Position numbers and translations under genes: made by a program. The notes under the pieces are model-generated. The model did not search any database. It was not told the DNA's origin and saw nothing but the letters and a program-made list of their open reading frames with translations. A stretch of DNA of 35,107 bases, taken from a virus. Below, in pieces: positions 7,166 through 15,326 of the stretch. The first letter of the stretch is position 1. Every line of letters begins with the position of its first letter. The DNA lies in IMG/VR virus record IMGVR_UViG_3300010885_051823, positions 1 through 35,107 of that record; one strand, written 5' to 3'.

Positions 7166-7561
7166 ATGACAAATATTCAACCAATCGCCCCACTAACTGG
7201 TAAAAAACTAATTAAAAAAGTTAAACAACTTGAAAATTTTTCGCAAAAAGAAAAAGCTTTTCAATGTGGATATTATACAGAAACCAAAAACGGTGTTAAA
7301 AGAGTTAAATTAACAGCTTTTCAAAAAGCATTATTAACGGCTACAAATATTAATGTTGACCAATGTCCACAACCAAAGAAAAAAAGCGGTCGTCATGCAA
7401 TTTATAAAGTTAGTGTACAACAAAACTACAACATATTAATTAATCCAGCTTACACAAAACAACTAGATGTAGAACCGGGTACTATATTTGAGGTAATTGT
7501 TGGAAAAAAATATATTACTTTAAAAAAAATTGAATATGACAACAAAGAAAATAAAAATTAA
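7166..7561 (+). CDS. cyAbrB-like transcription regulator
   Basis: 131 residues matching the cyanobacterial AbrB layout in order: LTGKKLIKKVKQL (10-22), KEKAFQCGYYTETKNGVKRV (28-47), LTAFQKALLTA (49-59), then a Lys-rich linker and a C-terminal AbrB β-domain (75-118: GRHAIYKVSVQQNYNILI, LDVEPGTIFEVIVGKKYITL). cyAbrB proteins are general regulators of carbon/nitrogen balance in cyanobacteria. This is the only + strand gene in a leftward block and starts soon after a TATACT (7133-7138), so it is separately expressed. As a phage gene it could imitate or compete with host cyAbrB. Family assignment is firm by pattern; function here is inferred. Confidence 0.85.
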   Translation: MTNIQPIAPLTGKKLIKKVKQLENFSQKEKAFQCGYYTETKNGVKRVKLTAFQKALLTATNINVDQCPQPKKKSGRHAIYKVSVQQNYNILINPAYTKQLDVEPGTIFEVIVGKKYITLKKIEYDNKENKN

Positions 7562-7566
7562 CATAT

Positions 7567-7839
7567 TTAACAATATATTGACACATACCATAAACGTACA
7601 TCTTTTTGAACAGAACAATTATTAATTTTATCTTCTTGTATTTTTTGAAAATGTTTTAATTCTAAATACAGTTCTTGGCTAAACTGATCAAGATATATAC
7701 CAATATACGGAGCTTTAAATTTAAACTTAGGATTAAGTTGTTTAAAATCTTCGCATAATTTTTTAATATCTTTACGTACTTCCATAGCAGAAGTATTTTT
7801 AAAAAATAAAATTCTTACAGTTTTATTCCATTCTGTCAT
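7567..7839 (-). CDS. hypothetical protein
   Basis: 90 residues, basic, no membrane segment, not recognised. It ends with a VRLWYVSIYC strand. Its start overlaps the stop of the upstream 151-residue gene (ATGA), so it belongs to the same leftward operon, and it converges on the cyAbrB-like gene with only 5 bp between stops. Confidence 0.6.
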   Translation of the reverse strand: MTEWNKTVRILFFKNTSAMEVRKDIKKLCEDFKQLNPKFKFKAPYIGIYLDQFSQELYLELKHFQKIQEDKINNCSVQKDVRLWYVSIYC

Positions 7840-8291
7840 AAACTTTTAAACTTTCCATCATTATTGCTTGTTTGTTCAGCCATTAATAAAATAGCTTGAT
7901 ATAGATTAGGAACGGCTACAATCACACTTAAAATATTAGCAGGAAGATTACCAGCATCTCTAGCCGCAATAATGCAAGTCGCTGTTTCTTTATCAATCAT
8001 TTGAGATTGTTCAGCAGTTTTGAAATCGTAGGGAAGAAAATCTTCAATATTGCGAGAACTGCTTTTTTCATGATCTCTAATATATTCATAAACCATGTGA
8101 GCAATAGTAGCCACAGTAGAAGATAAAGCATTAATTTCATGTGCTTTGATTTTCTTAATACCCTGCCAAACCTTAACAATAGTATGGCTAGGGTAATTAT
8201 AAAAATCATCAAGGGGTAAACCCCAAGCTACCCACTCAAAAAAGATAGTTTCCCAATCTAGAGCAGGAGCATTATAATATTCTCGCTGCAT
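7836..8291 (-). CDS. hypothetical protein (possible tail-assembly region)
   Basis: 151 residues, helical, with hydrophobic patches (TIFFEWVAWGLPLDDFYNYP; PNLYQAILLMAEQT). Not recognised. It lies between a 230-residue helical protein and a 90-residue gene downstream of a tail-type protein, the usual place of tail assembly chaperones, but no overlap or slippery site suggesting a programmed frameshift is seen at its start. Confidence 0.6.
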   Translation of the reverse strand: MQREYYNAPALDWETIFFEWVAWGLPLDDFYNYPSHTIVKVWQGIKKIKAHEINALSSTVATIAHMVYEYIRDHEKSSSRNIEDFLPYDFKTAEQSQMIDKETATCIIAARDAGNLPANILSVIVAVPNLYQAILLMAEQTSNNDGKFKSL

Positions 8292-8311
8292 TTCTAGATG
8301 GGATTCTAAAT

Positions 8312-9004
8312 CTATTTCTTTCCCTTAGTGCTATCTTTTTCCCATCCTGTAATTTCATTGGTTACAAAACTTGCTAAAGCACTTCTAAAACCAGTGTGCA
8401 AATTGCGAAAATTTTGAGGGGTAAAAGTAATTTTTTTGCCAGTTGTAACACGTTTGCCGCTTAAAAATAACGCTATAAGATGAACATAATACTCATCAAA
8501 TGTTTTATTATATTCCGCAGTAGCTTGGTTAAATTGTTCGGTATATGGCAATAAAGTTTCAGCTATTCTGACGCTTTCTTCTCTTGATGTTTGCTTAATC
8601 CGTTGAAGTTCTTGTCTAATTTCTAAATAGCTACTAGATCCATTTTTGGCTTTATCGGCAGCCGTCCTGATCTCTTCTTCTAAATCATCTATATCTTGAG
8701 GTAGCCTTAATTGAACTTCTGTGCGAGTTAGACCCGTTCTGTTGGCAACATCAGTAATGAGATTAAAATACGCTTTAGAAGCATCTAAATAAGCTTGATG
8801 TTGTTCTTTGATGGCTTCATCCTCCGATGGGTGAATACCATTCCTTTTTAAAAGATTAATACCAATTTCACCATTTTCTGTTTCTGTAACTATTTGTTCA
8901 AGAAGGGGTAACTCAGCAGAATCATAAGAAAATTCTAACCATTCTGGTTCAAGAGTTAAAAAATATGTTGAAGGTTTAAATTTACTAAGTAGTGAAATGC
9001 TCAT
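8312..9004 (-). CDS. hypothetical, largely helical phage protein
   Basis: 230 residues, not recognised. The middle (about 70-180) is a long charged helix region (DLEEEIRTAADKAKN, YLEIRQELQRIKQTSREES), likely coiled coil. The C-terminus is Lys-rich (WEKDSTKGKK). Its start overlaps the stop of the upstream gene (ATGA). Position downstream of the tail-type protein suggests an assembly or structural role. Confidence 0.6.
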   Translation of the reverse strand: MSISLLSKFKPSTYFLTLEPEWLEFSYDSAELPLLEQIVTETENGEIGINLLKRNGIHPSEDEAIKEQHQAYLDASKAYFNLITDVANRTGLTRTEVQLRLPQDIDDLEEEIRTAADKAKNGSSSYLEIRQELQRIKQTSREESVRIAETLLPYTEQFNQATAEYNKTFDEYYVHLIALFLSGKRVTTGKKITFTPQNFRNLHTGFRSALASFVTNEITGWEKDSTKGKK

Positions 9005-9270
9005 TTAATTAACTCCAGTTCTAAATATTGAACAACCATTGCTGTATCCATTAATATTAATGGCTCAGGTATTATTATTTTAAGATGATATCGCATATCT
9101 TTGGTGGGATAGAGATTAACCACTTGTTTATCAATTCCTTTAGCAAACACGCATAAACCAACTTGTAATTTTTTGTGTTTTACATAGGCACTAGCTATCC
9201 ATACCCAATCTCCGTTATGCCAATGAGATCTAAGAAGGTCAAATTGATTGCGTCCTTTATTAGGTTTCAT
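9001..9270 (-). CDS. hypothetical protein
   Basis: 89 residues, β-rich, not recognised. Features are HWHNGDWVWIASAYVKHKKL near the N-terminus and an ELELIK end. The ATGA overlap with the 230-residue gene shows a shared transcript. It is the first gene after the orphan IS-end hairpin at 9348-9386. Confidence 0.6.
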   Translation of the reverse strand: MKPNKGRNQFDLLRSHWHNGDWVWIASAYVKHKKLQVGLCVFAKGIDKQVVNLYPTKDMRYHLKIIIPEPLILMDTAMVVQYLELELIK

Positions 9271-9347
9271 TTTAAAATTACTTTACCATCAAATAATCTG
9301 TTAAAATATACAATTTAATTAATGCACCATTTAACGTAAATTGAAAT

Positions 9348-9386
9348 GTGACGTACCCGACGCTTATTGAGCGCGGGGCTTCTAAG
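9348..9386. repeat. orphan IS200/IS605-type end hairpin
   Basis: CCCG-A-CGCT (9356-9364) pairs with AGCG-CGGG (9370-9377) around TATTG, preceded by TGACGTA and followed by GCTTC. The order TGAC...CCCGAC...hairpin resembles the tnpB element end at 2291-2325, but no transposase or tnpB lies beside it. It is probably the scar of a lost or non-autonomous element. Confidence 0.45.
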
Positions 9387-9389
9387 AGG

Positions 9390-9578
9390 CTAGCTAAAAA
9401 AATTAGCTTTTCTTACTTCTGTTCTTAAATCTTGTAATATTTCTTGGTAAACTGCTAATTTTTCTTTTAAAATTTGAAATCTTTTGTAATGAGTAATATC
9501 CGATAAACCATCAAAAGTCGATAACTCATTATCTATTTCTACAATTTTAGCTTGGTATTTGTTGATAAGATGTTGCAT
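9390..9578 (-). CDS. small coiled-coil protein
   Basis: 62 residues, almost entirely helical with heptad-like Leu/Ile spacing (KIVEIDNELSTFD, RFQILKEKLAVYQEILQDL). Not recognised. The stop lies right at the edge of the orphan IS-end hairpin, so the C-terminus (KANFFS) may have been reshaped by that insertion. It sits after the terminator of the tail-type gene and may have its own promoter. Confidence 0.55.
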   Translation of the reverse strand: MQHLINKYQAKIVEIDNELSTFDGLSDITHYKRFQILKEKLAVYQEILQDLRTEVRKANFFS

Positions 9579-9630
9579 TATGAACCACCCATTTTGTAGT
9601 TATTTGTGAAAAAATTATTGCATAAAATAC

Positions 9631-9662
9631 AAAAAGACTCCAGATTTTAATGTCTGGAGTCT
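9631..9662 (-). terminator. rho-independent terminator of the repeat-bearing tail protein gene
   Basis: Perfect 10-bp stem AGACTCCAGA/TCTGGAGTCT (9635-9644 with 9653-9662), 8-nt loop, followed on the minus strand by a five-base T run. It lies 18 bp past the stop of the 339-residue gene. A strong terminator right after one gene is typical for a highly expressed structural protein. Confidence 0.85.
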
Positions 9663-9680
9663 CTAAGATAATGAAAGATT

Positions 9681-10700
9681 TTAGTATTCGTAAGAAATTA
9701 AAGCGCCAGAGCGTTCGAGGTTAATCGTCTGCATGATGTACTGGTTTTTCTGAATATTTTCAGGAAGACCTGCAATGATAGATTCAAATCGACGAACACC
9801 ACGTTGGAAAGGTTTGACAACCTCTACAACAACTAAATCACCATTGGGATTAGCTTGTTGTAGAATTGCAAGACCCGGATCTTGATAAACTTGAACACCT
9901 TGCGCATTAGCTTTACCATCTAATTGAGTAACAGCTTTCTGTGTATCAAGTCCAGCGCTGAAATTTTGTTCTGCAATAACAGTCGCTGTATTATCTAGGT
10001 TAATTTGGTTTGTGCTGAATACGGGAACCCAAGCGTACAAAAAGCCTGCGCCAGGTGTAGTAGGCAAAACAGGGCTTGGTAGTGTAGATGGAGCTGCAGG
10101 GATAGCATATTTAGAAGGCTCAATAGGAATGGCAACTGATCCAGCAGGCGTAAAAACTGACGCATATACAGGAGTGCTTATACCATTAACTATAAATTCA
10201 ATGCGAGTTCCTTCATAAATATCAACAGGAGTCCCATCAGGTACTGAAATTTCAATATCACCAACTGCAACAGCACCTGTAGAATTGGTAAAACCAGTAA
10301 TAGCAGCAGTTGTTGCAGAAACAGGATAACCAGAACCACCAACTAAATCACTATAACCAGTAACCACACCATTGGTTATTGTCAAATTAGCACTTGCACC
10401 AGAACCACCGGAACCTGTAAATGCAATATTAGCGACTCCACTATAACCAGAACCACCTGCTGTAATTTGAATAGCAGTAATAGATCCTGTGGTACCACCT
10501 GCTGTAGCAGGTGTAACAGTAACAGTAGCAGTCGCACCACTACCAACAGCCCCACTTGTACCAGCTAGAGTTACATATTCAGTAGGGACGATACTGCCTC
10601 TACTATAAGAGTGCGAAATAAAAACTTTTGTCTGTTGACCCGGAGTAAAATTAGTTTTGTTGCTTGTGAGAGCTTTATAGTTTAGCGCTGAAGAAGCCAT
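9681..10700 (-). CDS. major tail-type structural protein with Gly-Ser-Gly-Tyr β-repeats
   Basis: 339 residues. N-terminal (1-46) and C-terminal (about 230-339) parts frame an inserted Gly/Ser/Thr/Ala-rich block (about 47-140) with two copies of a motif ending GGSGY: TAIQITAGGSGYSG and GYSDLVGGSGYPVS, around ITNGVVTG. This repeat family is common in phage virion proteins and appendages. The gene has its own strong terminator and abundant small residues, which fits an abundant tail tube or decoration protein. No signal peptide or enzyme motif is present. Tail tube versus other virion protein cannot be settled from the sequence. Confidence 0.65.
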   Translation of the reverse strand: MASSALNYKALTSNKTNFTPGQQTKVFISHSYSRGSIVPTEYVTLAGTSGAVGSGATATVTVTPATAGGTTGSITAIQITAGGSGYSGVANIAFTGSGGSGASANLTITNGVVTGYSDLVGGSGYPVSATTAAITGFTNSTGAVAVGDIEISVPDGTPVDIYEGTRIEFIVNGISTPVYASVFTPAGSVAIPIEPSKYAIPAAPSTLPSPVLPTTPGAGFLYAWVPVFSTNQINLDNTATVIAEQNFSAGLDTQKAVTQLDGKANAQGVQVYQDPGLAILQQANPNGDLVVVEVVKPFQRGVRRFESIIAGLPENIQKNQYIMQTINLERSGALISYEY

Positions 10701-10749
10701 ATATTTTAATACCTACTATAGTTATTTTTTTGTATTGTAGCACATATTT

Positions 10750-11229
10750 TTATTGTTTGTAATACCAATCACCTACAGAAATTTTTACTATAGTAGTTTC
10801 CAAAGCTATACCTGTTGTCAATTCAGTATAAGGGGTAGTGCGAGGTGATTCTAAAATCAAAAAATCTTTATAATTGACAATTTTAAGAACAGCTAGTTCG
10901 GTAGATTTTGCAGGGTCAAATTGACGCAATTGTATATTAAACGTGCGATAAATTGCTTGTCCTCCAGATAAAGCTCCTTCAACTTGAATATCAACAGCCC
11001 GATTGATTATGCACTCTATACCAGATTTAGGAGCCATTCTAAATTGAGTATCAAGCACGGGTGGGGCAGTTCGGATACTTGGGGTAAGTCCTATAATTTG
11101 ATTACCTTTGACTAGTTGGTATTGCCCCAGTTCATTTTTCAAGATTATTTGCAAAATCTGATTGAGGTAAGAAAACCTAGAGTTTAAGTCGTTTTCAGTC
11201 GGTAAAGAAGGAAGTGAAAATCCAGTCAT
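10750..11229 (-). CDS. hypothetical virion-associated protein
   Basis: 159 residues, mostly β with a short N-terminal helix (LNSRFSYLNQILQIILKN). Not recognised. It is upstream of the tail-type gene on the same strand, 49 bp away, and divergent from dnaN across only about 50 bp, so its promoter shares that short AT-rich space. Size and position fit a head-tail connector or tail completion protein; this is only positional. Confidence 0.55.
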   Translation of the reverse strand: MTGFSLPSLPTENDLNSRFSYLNQILQIILKNELGQYQLVKGNQIIGLTPSIRTAPPVLDTQFRMAPKSGIECIINRAVDIQVEGALSGGQAIYRTFNIQLRQFDPAKSTELAVLKIVNYKDFLILESPRTTPYTELTTGIALETTIVKISVGDWYYKQ

Positions 11230-11280
11230 AATTTTAGTGTATATTCTTAATACTTGAATATTAATCTAAATATTTTTCTC

Positions 11281-12399
11281 ATGCAATTCACAGTCCTTCA
11301 ATCCGTTTTGAACCAGCACTTGTCTTTAATTAGTTCAGTTATTCCATCATCACCAAGTCATCCAATTTTAGGTAATGTACGTATTGATGTAGCTAATAAC
11401 TTAGCCACTTTAACAGGATTTGACTTGAGAACTGCAATACAAGTTAAATTTTCTGTTGAAGTTGTAGAAGAAGGTAGTTTTACTCTACCTTTAGGTTTTT
11501 TGAAAAACTTAATTAGTCGCATCGAAGAAGGACAAGTAAAACTAACCCTTTTGGATGCTGAATCAGGACAATTTCAAATAAAGACAGCAACAGGTGATTT
11601 TAAAATACAAGGCTTACCTAGCAATCAATTTCCAAATTTACCAGAAATCACTGCTGAAGAAAATATAACTATTCCTGTAGACGTGTTTCAAAAAGGATTA
11701 GCAGGGACTATTTTTGCTGCTAGTAAAGAAGAAACTAAAATGATTTTGACGGGAGTTTTGATTACTAAAACAGATTCTCAATTAGAATTTGCTGCTACAG
11801 ATAGCCATAGATTAGCAATTGTAACTTTAGAAGTTGATAGCACCATTCCTGATTTTAGAGTCATTGTTCCTCGTTTTAGTTTAGGTGAAGTCTCTAAACT
11901 AGTCACCGCTAGTAAAGTTGATAAAATTTCTATTGAAGTATCCAATAATACTTACATTTTATTTAGAATGGGTAACTATACTTTAATAAGTCGGTTACTA
12001 GAAGGCACTTATCCCGCTTATCGCCAACTAATACCCACATCGTTTAAAATTACAGGAATTTTAAACAAAAAACAATTACTTGATAAAATTTCTATTATCA
12101 GCATCATTGCCGAATCTAAAAATCATTTGATTGAATTTCATTTAGATAATAATGAACTTGGGTTGCAAGCTTCTAATGAACAAGGAACAGCTAAAGAAAA
12201 ATTAGAAGTTCAGGAATTAACCGAAAATTTGTCATTAGCTTTTAATTTTAAATATTTAATTGATGGATTAAAAACTCTTACATCTGAAAATTTAACCATC
12301 AATGCTAATAACGAACGACTTCCTGTAATTTTTACACCAGTTAACACTTCCAACATTTCAGCTATTTACCTAGTTATGCCTATACAAATTTCCAAATAA
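11281..12399 (+). CDS. dnaN: DNA polymerase III β-subunit (sliding clamp)
   Basis: 372 residues from the ATG at 11281 (an upstream in-frame TTG at 11254 is unlikely). The whole length follows the three-domain DnaN plan: LQSVLNQHLSLISSVIPSSP and LTGFDLRTAIQV at the start, GSFTLPLGFLKNLISRI, AATDSHRLAIVTLEV in the middle, and the VMPIQI end that lines the hydrophobic client pocket. The phrasing (PSHPILGNV, LTGFDL) is like cyanobacterial DnaN, so host origin is plausible. It would give the phage its own processivity clamp. It heads a rightward block before the terminase genes. Several proteins in this window end in clamp-binding motifs. Confidence 0.95.
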   Translation: MQFTVLQSVLNQHLSLISSVIPSSPSHPILGNVRIDVANNLATLTGFDLRTAIQVKFSVEVVEEGSFTLPLGFLKNLISRIEEGQVKLTLLDAESGQFQIKTATGDFKIQGLPSNQFPNLPEITAEENITIPVDVFQKGLAGTIFAASKEETKMILTGVLITKTDSQLEFAATDSHRLAIVTLEVDSTIPDFRVIVPRFSLGEVSKLVTASKVDKISIEVSNNTYILFRMGNYTLISRLLEGTYPAYRQLIPTSFKITGILNKKQLLDKISIISIIAESKNHLIEFHLDNNELGLQASNEQGTAKEKLEVQELTENLSLAFNFKYLIDGLKTLTSENLTINANNERLPVIFTPVNTSNISAIYLVMPIQISK

Positions 12400-12405
12400 A
12401 ATACT

Positions 12406-12430
12406 AAAATAGTATTAAATATGCTATTTT
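12406..12430 (+). terminator. weak AT-rich hairpin after dnaN
   Basis: AAAATAG pairs with CTATTTT around an 11-nt loop, between the dnaN stop and the small-terminase start. The stem is AT-only except one pair and no T run beyond the stem follows, so it may only attenuate transcription. Confidence 0.25.
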
Positions 12431-12432
12431 AA

Positions 12433-12466
12433 ATGTCAATTTGTGGAAAATGTCAATTTGTGGAAA
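12433..12466 (+). repeat. 17-bp tandem duplication over the terS start
   Basis: The unit ATGTCAATTTGTGGAAA occurs twice in a row (12433-12449, 12450-12466). The second ATG is out of frame and would give only six residues. In-frame alternatives are the first ATG or GTG at 12460. Confidence 0.9.
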
Positions 12467-13116
12467 ATAAAAAAGTAGAACTGTGGGATCAATTACTGGA
12501 AGAACCTGATTTATGGTATCAAAGGTTCCTCCAGTTCTACTTGCATGAAACTAGAAAAACACCAAAAGTTGAAATAGCTTACTTAAATTTTGTTGAAGCA
12601 GAATGTATAAAAGGTAGAGATAGATTATTAAAACAATGGCTTAAAACTTGTATTGTCCCAAAAGAATGGTATGAAAAAGCTGCATTATACAAATGGGAAG
12701 AACGACTAGCCGCTTATAACAAAAGTATTCAAAAATTTCTCCGCCAAGAAGAAACAACACAACTTAAAAATTTAACAGCAGTTAGAGCTAAATTTTTTGA
12801 GATGGGTTTGAAACGTGGGGAAATTTTGCAAGAACAATTTATTAAAAATTATGGTAATCCTGATTTTGTTTATGAAAAAACATCAGATTATCTAAATGTT
12901 GTTCGATCATCCATAATGTTGACTGAAGATAATGAAAAAAATATAGCGGGGTATGCTGCTTCAAAAGGATTGCATGAAATATTAGAAGAAAAAGAAAAAC
13001 AACAAAAACAACAATTAAATTCAAGTCTTGATGTTTTTCCTACAACCAATATGGGATTTACGCTTCCAACTACCAAAGAATTAAATAATACTCCTAAAAA
13101 TTCCAAACAAAAATGA
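12433..13116 (+). CDS. terS: terminase small subunit
   Basis: 227 residues. The pattern DLWYQRFLQFYLHE, then a region with VEIAYLNFVEAEC, then VPKEWYEKAALYKWEERLAAYN is that of phage small terminases, where an N-terminal helix-turn-helix recognises the packaging site. The C-terminal third is a charged helix (EILEEKEKQQKQQLN) and a polar tail. The stop overlaps the large terminase start (ATGA). The N-terminus is uncertain because a 17-bp tandem repeat covers the start; GTG at 12460 would remove nine residues. The family call rests on motif pattern and position. Confidence 0.75.
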   Translation: MSICGKCQFVENKKVELWDQLLEEPDLWYQRFLQFYLHETRKTPKVEIAYLNFVEAECIKGRDRLLKQWLKTCIVPKEWYEKAALYKWEERLAAYNKSIQKFLRQEETTQLKNLTAVRAKFFEMGLKRGEILQEQFIKNYGNPDFVYEKTSDYLNVVRSSIMLTEDNEKNIAGYAASKGLHEILEEKEKQQKQQLNSSLDVFPTTNMGFTLPTTKELNNTPKNSKQK

Positions 13117-14558
13117 ACAAAAATTATCATCGATTATCCAAATTGTATGACACTCAATTGGAATTTAACACAGGAGGAATTCAACCAAAAACACAAATAT
13201 CTAATAAATTACTCGTTCCTGAACATTGGCCTGATTTTGCACGAATTTGTAAAATCAGAGGAGATAAAGGTGTTCAGCAGTTTGAACCATATGAATATCA
13301 AATTAAATTAAGTAATTTAATTGATGACTGCCCATTAGTTGTAATCGGCAAAACTCGCCAAATGGGAATTTCTGAATATGTACTTAATAGATGTCTTTGG
13401 AAAGCAATATCTATACCAGGTTATTTAGCAGTTATTTTCTCCAAAAACGGAGGAGATACCATGAACTTTGCTAAAAGAATTAGACGAACTATTGATAGTT
13501 TAGATGCTTATTGTGAAGTATTAACTAATTCATTGACTGATATTGAGTTCAAAGATAAAGGAAGACTTTTATTTAGAAACTCAACTCCCAACGGGGCAAG
13601 AGGTATTGATGCGGCATGGGATTTAATTTTTGATGAAGCTGCTTTTGTGCCCGAAATAGAAGAAATTTTTAAAGCGGCTATTCCTACAACTACAGTAATT
13701 GGGGATCGAGCAAGAGTAATTATTCTTTCTACTCCTAATGGTCAAAGCGGGTGGTTTTATGACAAATTAGCATCTAATAATGGTGAAAAAGACATTATAG
13801 AGATGTGTGATGCTATTAAAACAGAACGTATTGATCCCTATCAACAATGGGTAGATGAAAACGGTAATGGAAAAGTTTTACTACATTGGTTAGATCATCC
13901 TAAATTTAGACTACAAAAAGATACTTATTTAGAAGATATTCAAAAGAAAAGAGGTCTTTCTAAAGAAGCAGTTGAACAAGAATACAATCTTAGTTTTACC
14001 CGTGCTGAATCAATTGTCTTTAGTAGTGAATTAGTAAGTTTGGTTACTACAGGTCAATGGGAAAAAGAAGTCGATATCAATGCTTCTTACTATATGGGTA
14101 TTGATACAAGTTTGTTAGGTCAAGATTATTTTGTAGCGGTAATACTAAAATCCTTTGAAGATAAATACTTTTTGGTTGATATGTATCGTAAACAAAAAGA
14201 AAGTAACGAGTACCACTTGTATAAATTGTCTGAACTAATAGAAAAATATGATCCGGTTAAGATAGGAATAGAAGTCAATTCTGGAGGGCAGATTTATTAT
14301 GAAAGATTGCTTTCACAACATTCCGATAAAACCATAGAAGCTATCAAAACTACTGCTCAAAGTAAACCAGTAATGATTAATCGGTTAATGTTGGCTATGG
14401 AACAACAAATTTTAGTGTTACCCAAAGATAAAATAGTTTTAGAAGAGTTATTCTCTTTTAGAAACAATGACGGGGTTTTAGGGGCAATTTCAGGCAAACA
14501 TGATGATATATTGATGGCAGTAAGTTTTGCGTTGTCTATTACAACTTTTAACAAATAA
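13113..14558 (+). CDS. terL: terminase large subunit (packaging ATPase/nuclease)
   Basis: 481 residues. ATPase: Walker A variant VVIGKTRQMGISEY (76-89), Walker B LIFDEA (171-176; D174, E175), coupling motif LSTPNG (205-210). RNase H-fold nuclease: YMGIDTS with D331, IGIEVN with E387, and KHDDILMAVSFAL with D464/D465. All motifs for DNA translocation and headful/site cleavage are present. It is translationally coupled to terS by ATGA. It is oriented opposite to the tail-type genes to its left, so the packaging block is transcribed separately. Confidence 0.95.
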   Translation: MNKNYHRLSKLYDTQLEFNTGGIQPKTQISNKLLVPEHWPDFARICKIRGDKGVQQFEPYEYQIKLSNLIDDCPLVVIGKTRQMGISEYVLNRCLWKAISIPGYLAVIFSKNGGDTMNFAKRIRRTIDSLDAYCEVLTNSLTDIEFKDKGRLLFRNSTPNGARGIDAAWDLIFDEAAFVPEIEEIFKAAIPTTTVIGDRARVIILSTPNGQSGWFYDKLASNNGEKDIIEMCDAIKTERIDPYQQWVDENGNGKVLLHWLDHPKFRLQKDTYLEDIQKKRGLSKEAVEQEYNLSFTRAESIVFSSELVSLVTTGQWEKEVDINASYYMGIDTSLLGQDYFVAVILKSFEDKYFLVDMYRKQKESNEYHLYKLSELIEKYDPVKIGIEVNSGGQIYYERLLSQHSDKTIEAIKTTAQSKPVMINRLMLAMEQQILVLPKDKIVLEELFSFRNNDGVLGAISGKHDDILMAVSFALSITTFNK

Positions 14559-14559
14559 C

Positions 14560-14724
14560 TTAAATCTTGTCGTTAAATTGATCTAATTTTTTATCTAATT
14601 TGTCAAATTTTTTATCTAATTGTTGAATTTTTAATTTTAAAAACTCTAATTCTTCGTGTAAATCTTGATGATGAAATCTAAGATGCATTTGAAATAACTG
14701 TTTAAGAATTTTTTTAGGTTTCAT
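14560..14724 (-). CDS. 54-residue coiled-coil protein
   Basis: A short minus-strand ORF from ATG 14724. The C-terminal half reads LEFLKLKIQQLDKKFDKLD and continues KKLDQFNDKI, a clear heptad pattern likely to form a coiled coil. Its stop lies 2 bp past the large-terminase stop, so the genes converge. Not recognised; it may be an oligomeric adaptor. Confidence 0.5.
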   Translation of the reverse strand: MKPKKILKQLFQMHLRFHHQDLHEELEFLKLKIQQLDKKFDKLDKKLDQFNDKI

Positions 14725-14747
14725 GAATTTAACTGTTTACTTAAATT

Positions 14748-15326
14748 ATGGCTATTTCAATCACGTTCGCTTTCGGTAGCTCAAAAAAAAATATCTTTAG
14801 TAATTGTTTTAGTGCATTAGCTTTTGACCATGTTAAAGGAAAACAAACTATAAAAGGTTTTAAAAAAGGTCAAAACATCAAACAATTACTAGACAATTTA
14901 ATTGTACCTTTTGCTAAAGATGAATATGACAAAATAGAAATTATTTTTAAATCTCAACGAGTAGCTAAATCATTTCAAGAGCAACATTACACACCCCCAG
15001 AATGGAAAATAAAATCTTTAGAAGGTCTGCAGATACTTAAAATAGAAAATAGTAAATTTGATGAAAATTCTATTTATGCTATTTTATTAGAATCTTTAAG
15101 TACAGAAAATTTAGATATCACTAATCTTACTAAAACTGAACGAGAAGTTTTAATTGATTTAGTTCCCAATTTGGATGATGCACTAACTCAGAGTTTATTA
15201 GTCGGGATTGCTAAACAGCCTAAAATGCTTGATTTAAGCAAGTGTTTTGCTCCACTTTCTAAAGATGTAGAAACATATTTACAACAAACAAAAAAAGATT
15301 ATGAATGCAAAATCAAAAGAAACTGA
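14748..15326 (+). CDS. hypothetical protein
   Basis: 192 residues, not recognised. The N-terminus (AISITFAFGSSKKNIFS) is β-like; the rest is mixed with an LTKTEREVLIDLVPNLDDAL helix segment. No membrane segment or catalytic motif stands out. It is divergent from the 54-residue coiled-coil gene and overlaps the start of the next + ORF by 26 bp. Confidence 0.6.
   Translation: MAISITFAFGSSKKNIFSNCFSALAFDHVKGKQTIKGFKKGQNIKQLLDNLIVPFAKDEYDKIEIIFKSQRVAKSFQEQHYTPPEWKIKSLEGLQILKIENSKFDENSIYAILLESLSTENLDITNLTKTEREVLIDLVPNLDDALTQSLLVGIAKQPKMLDLSKCFAPLSKDVETYLQQTKKDYECKIKRN

Noticed and set aside
7997-8212. 71-codon hydrophobic minus ORF inside the 151-residue gene
   Set aside because: Leu-rich alternative frame of an AT-rich gene; the longer ORF is coupled to both neighbours by position.
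7836-9004. Programmed -1 frameshift between tail assembly chaperone genes
   Set aside because: The two ORFs do not overlap (20-bp gap) and no slippery heptamer is visible near the upstream stop.
10012-10218. 68-codon + ORF inside the tail-type gene
   Set aside because: Low-complexity antisense of the Pro/Ala-rich coding sequence; no ribosome site and the opposite frame is clearly the gene.
12842-13130. Two minus-strand ORFs opposite terS
   Set aside because: Cys/Phe-rich antisense frames of a Lys/Glu-rich gene; no homology-like pattern.
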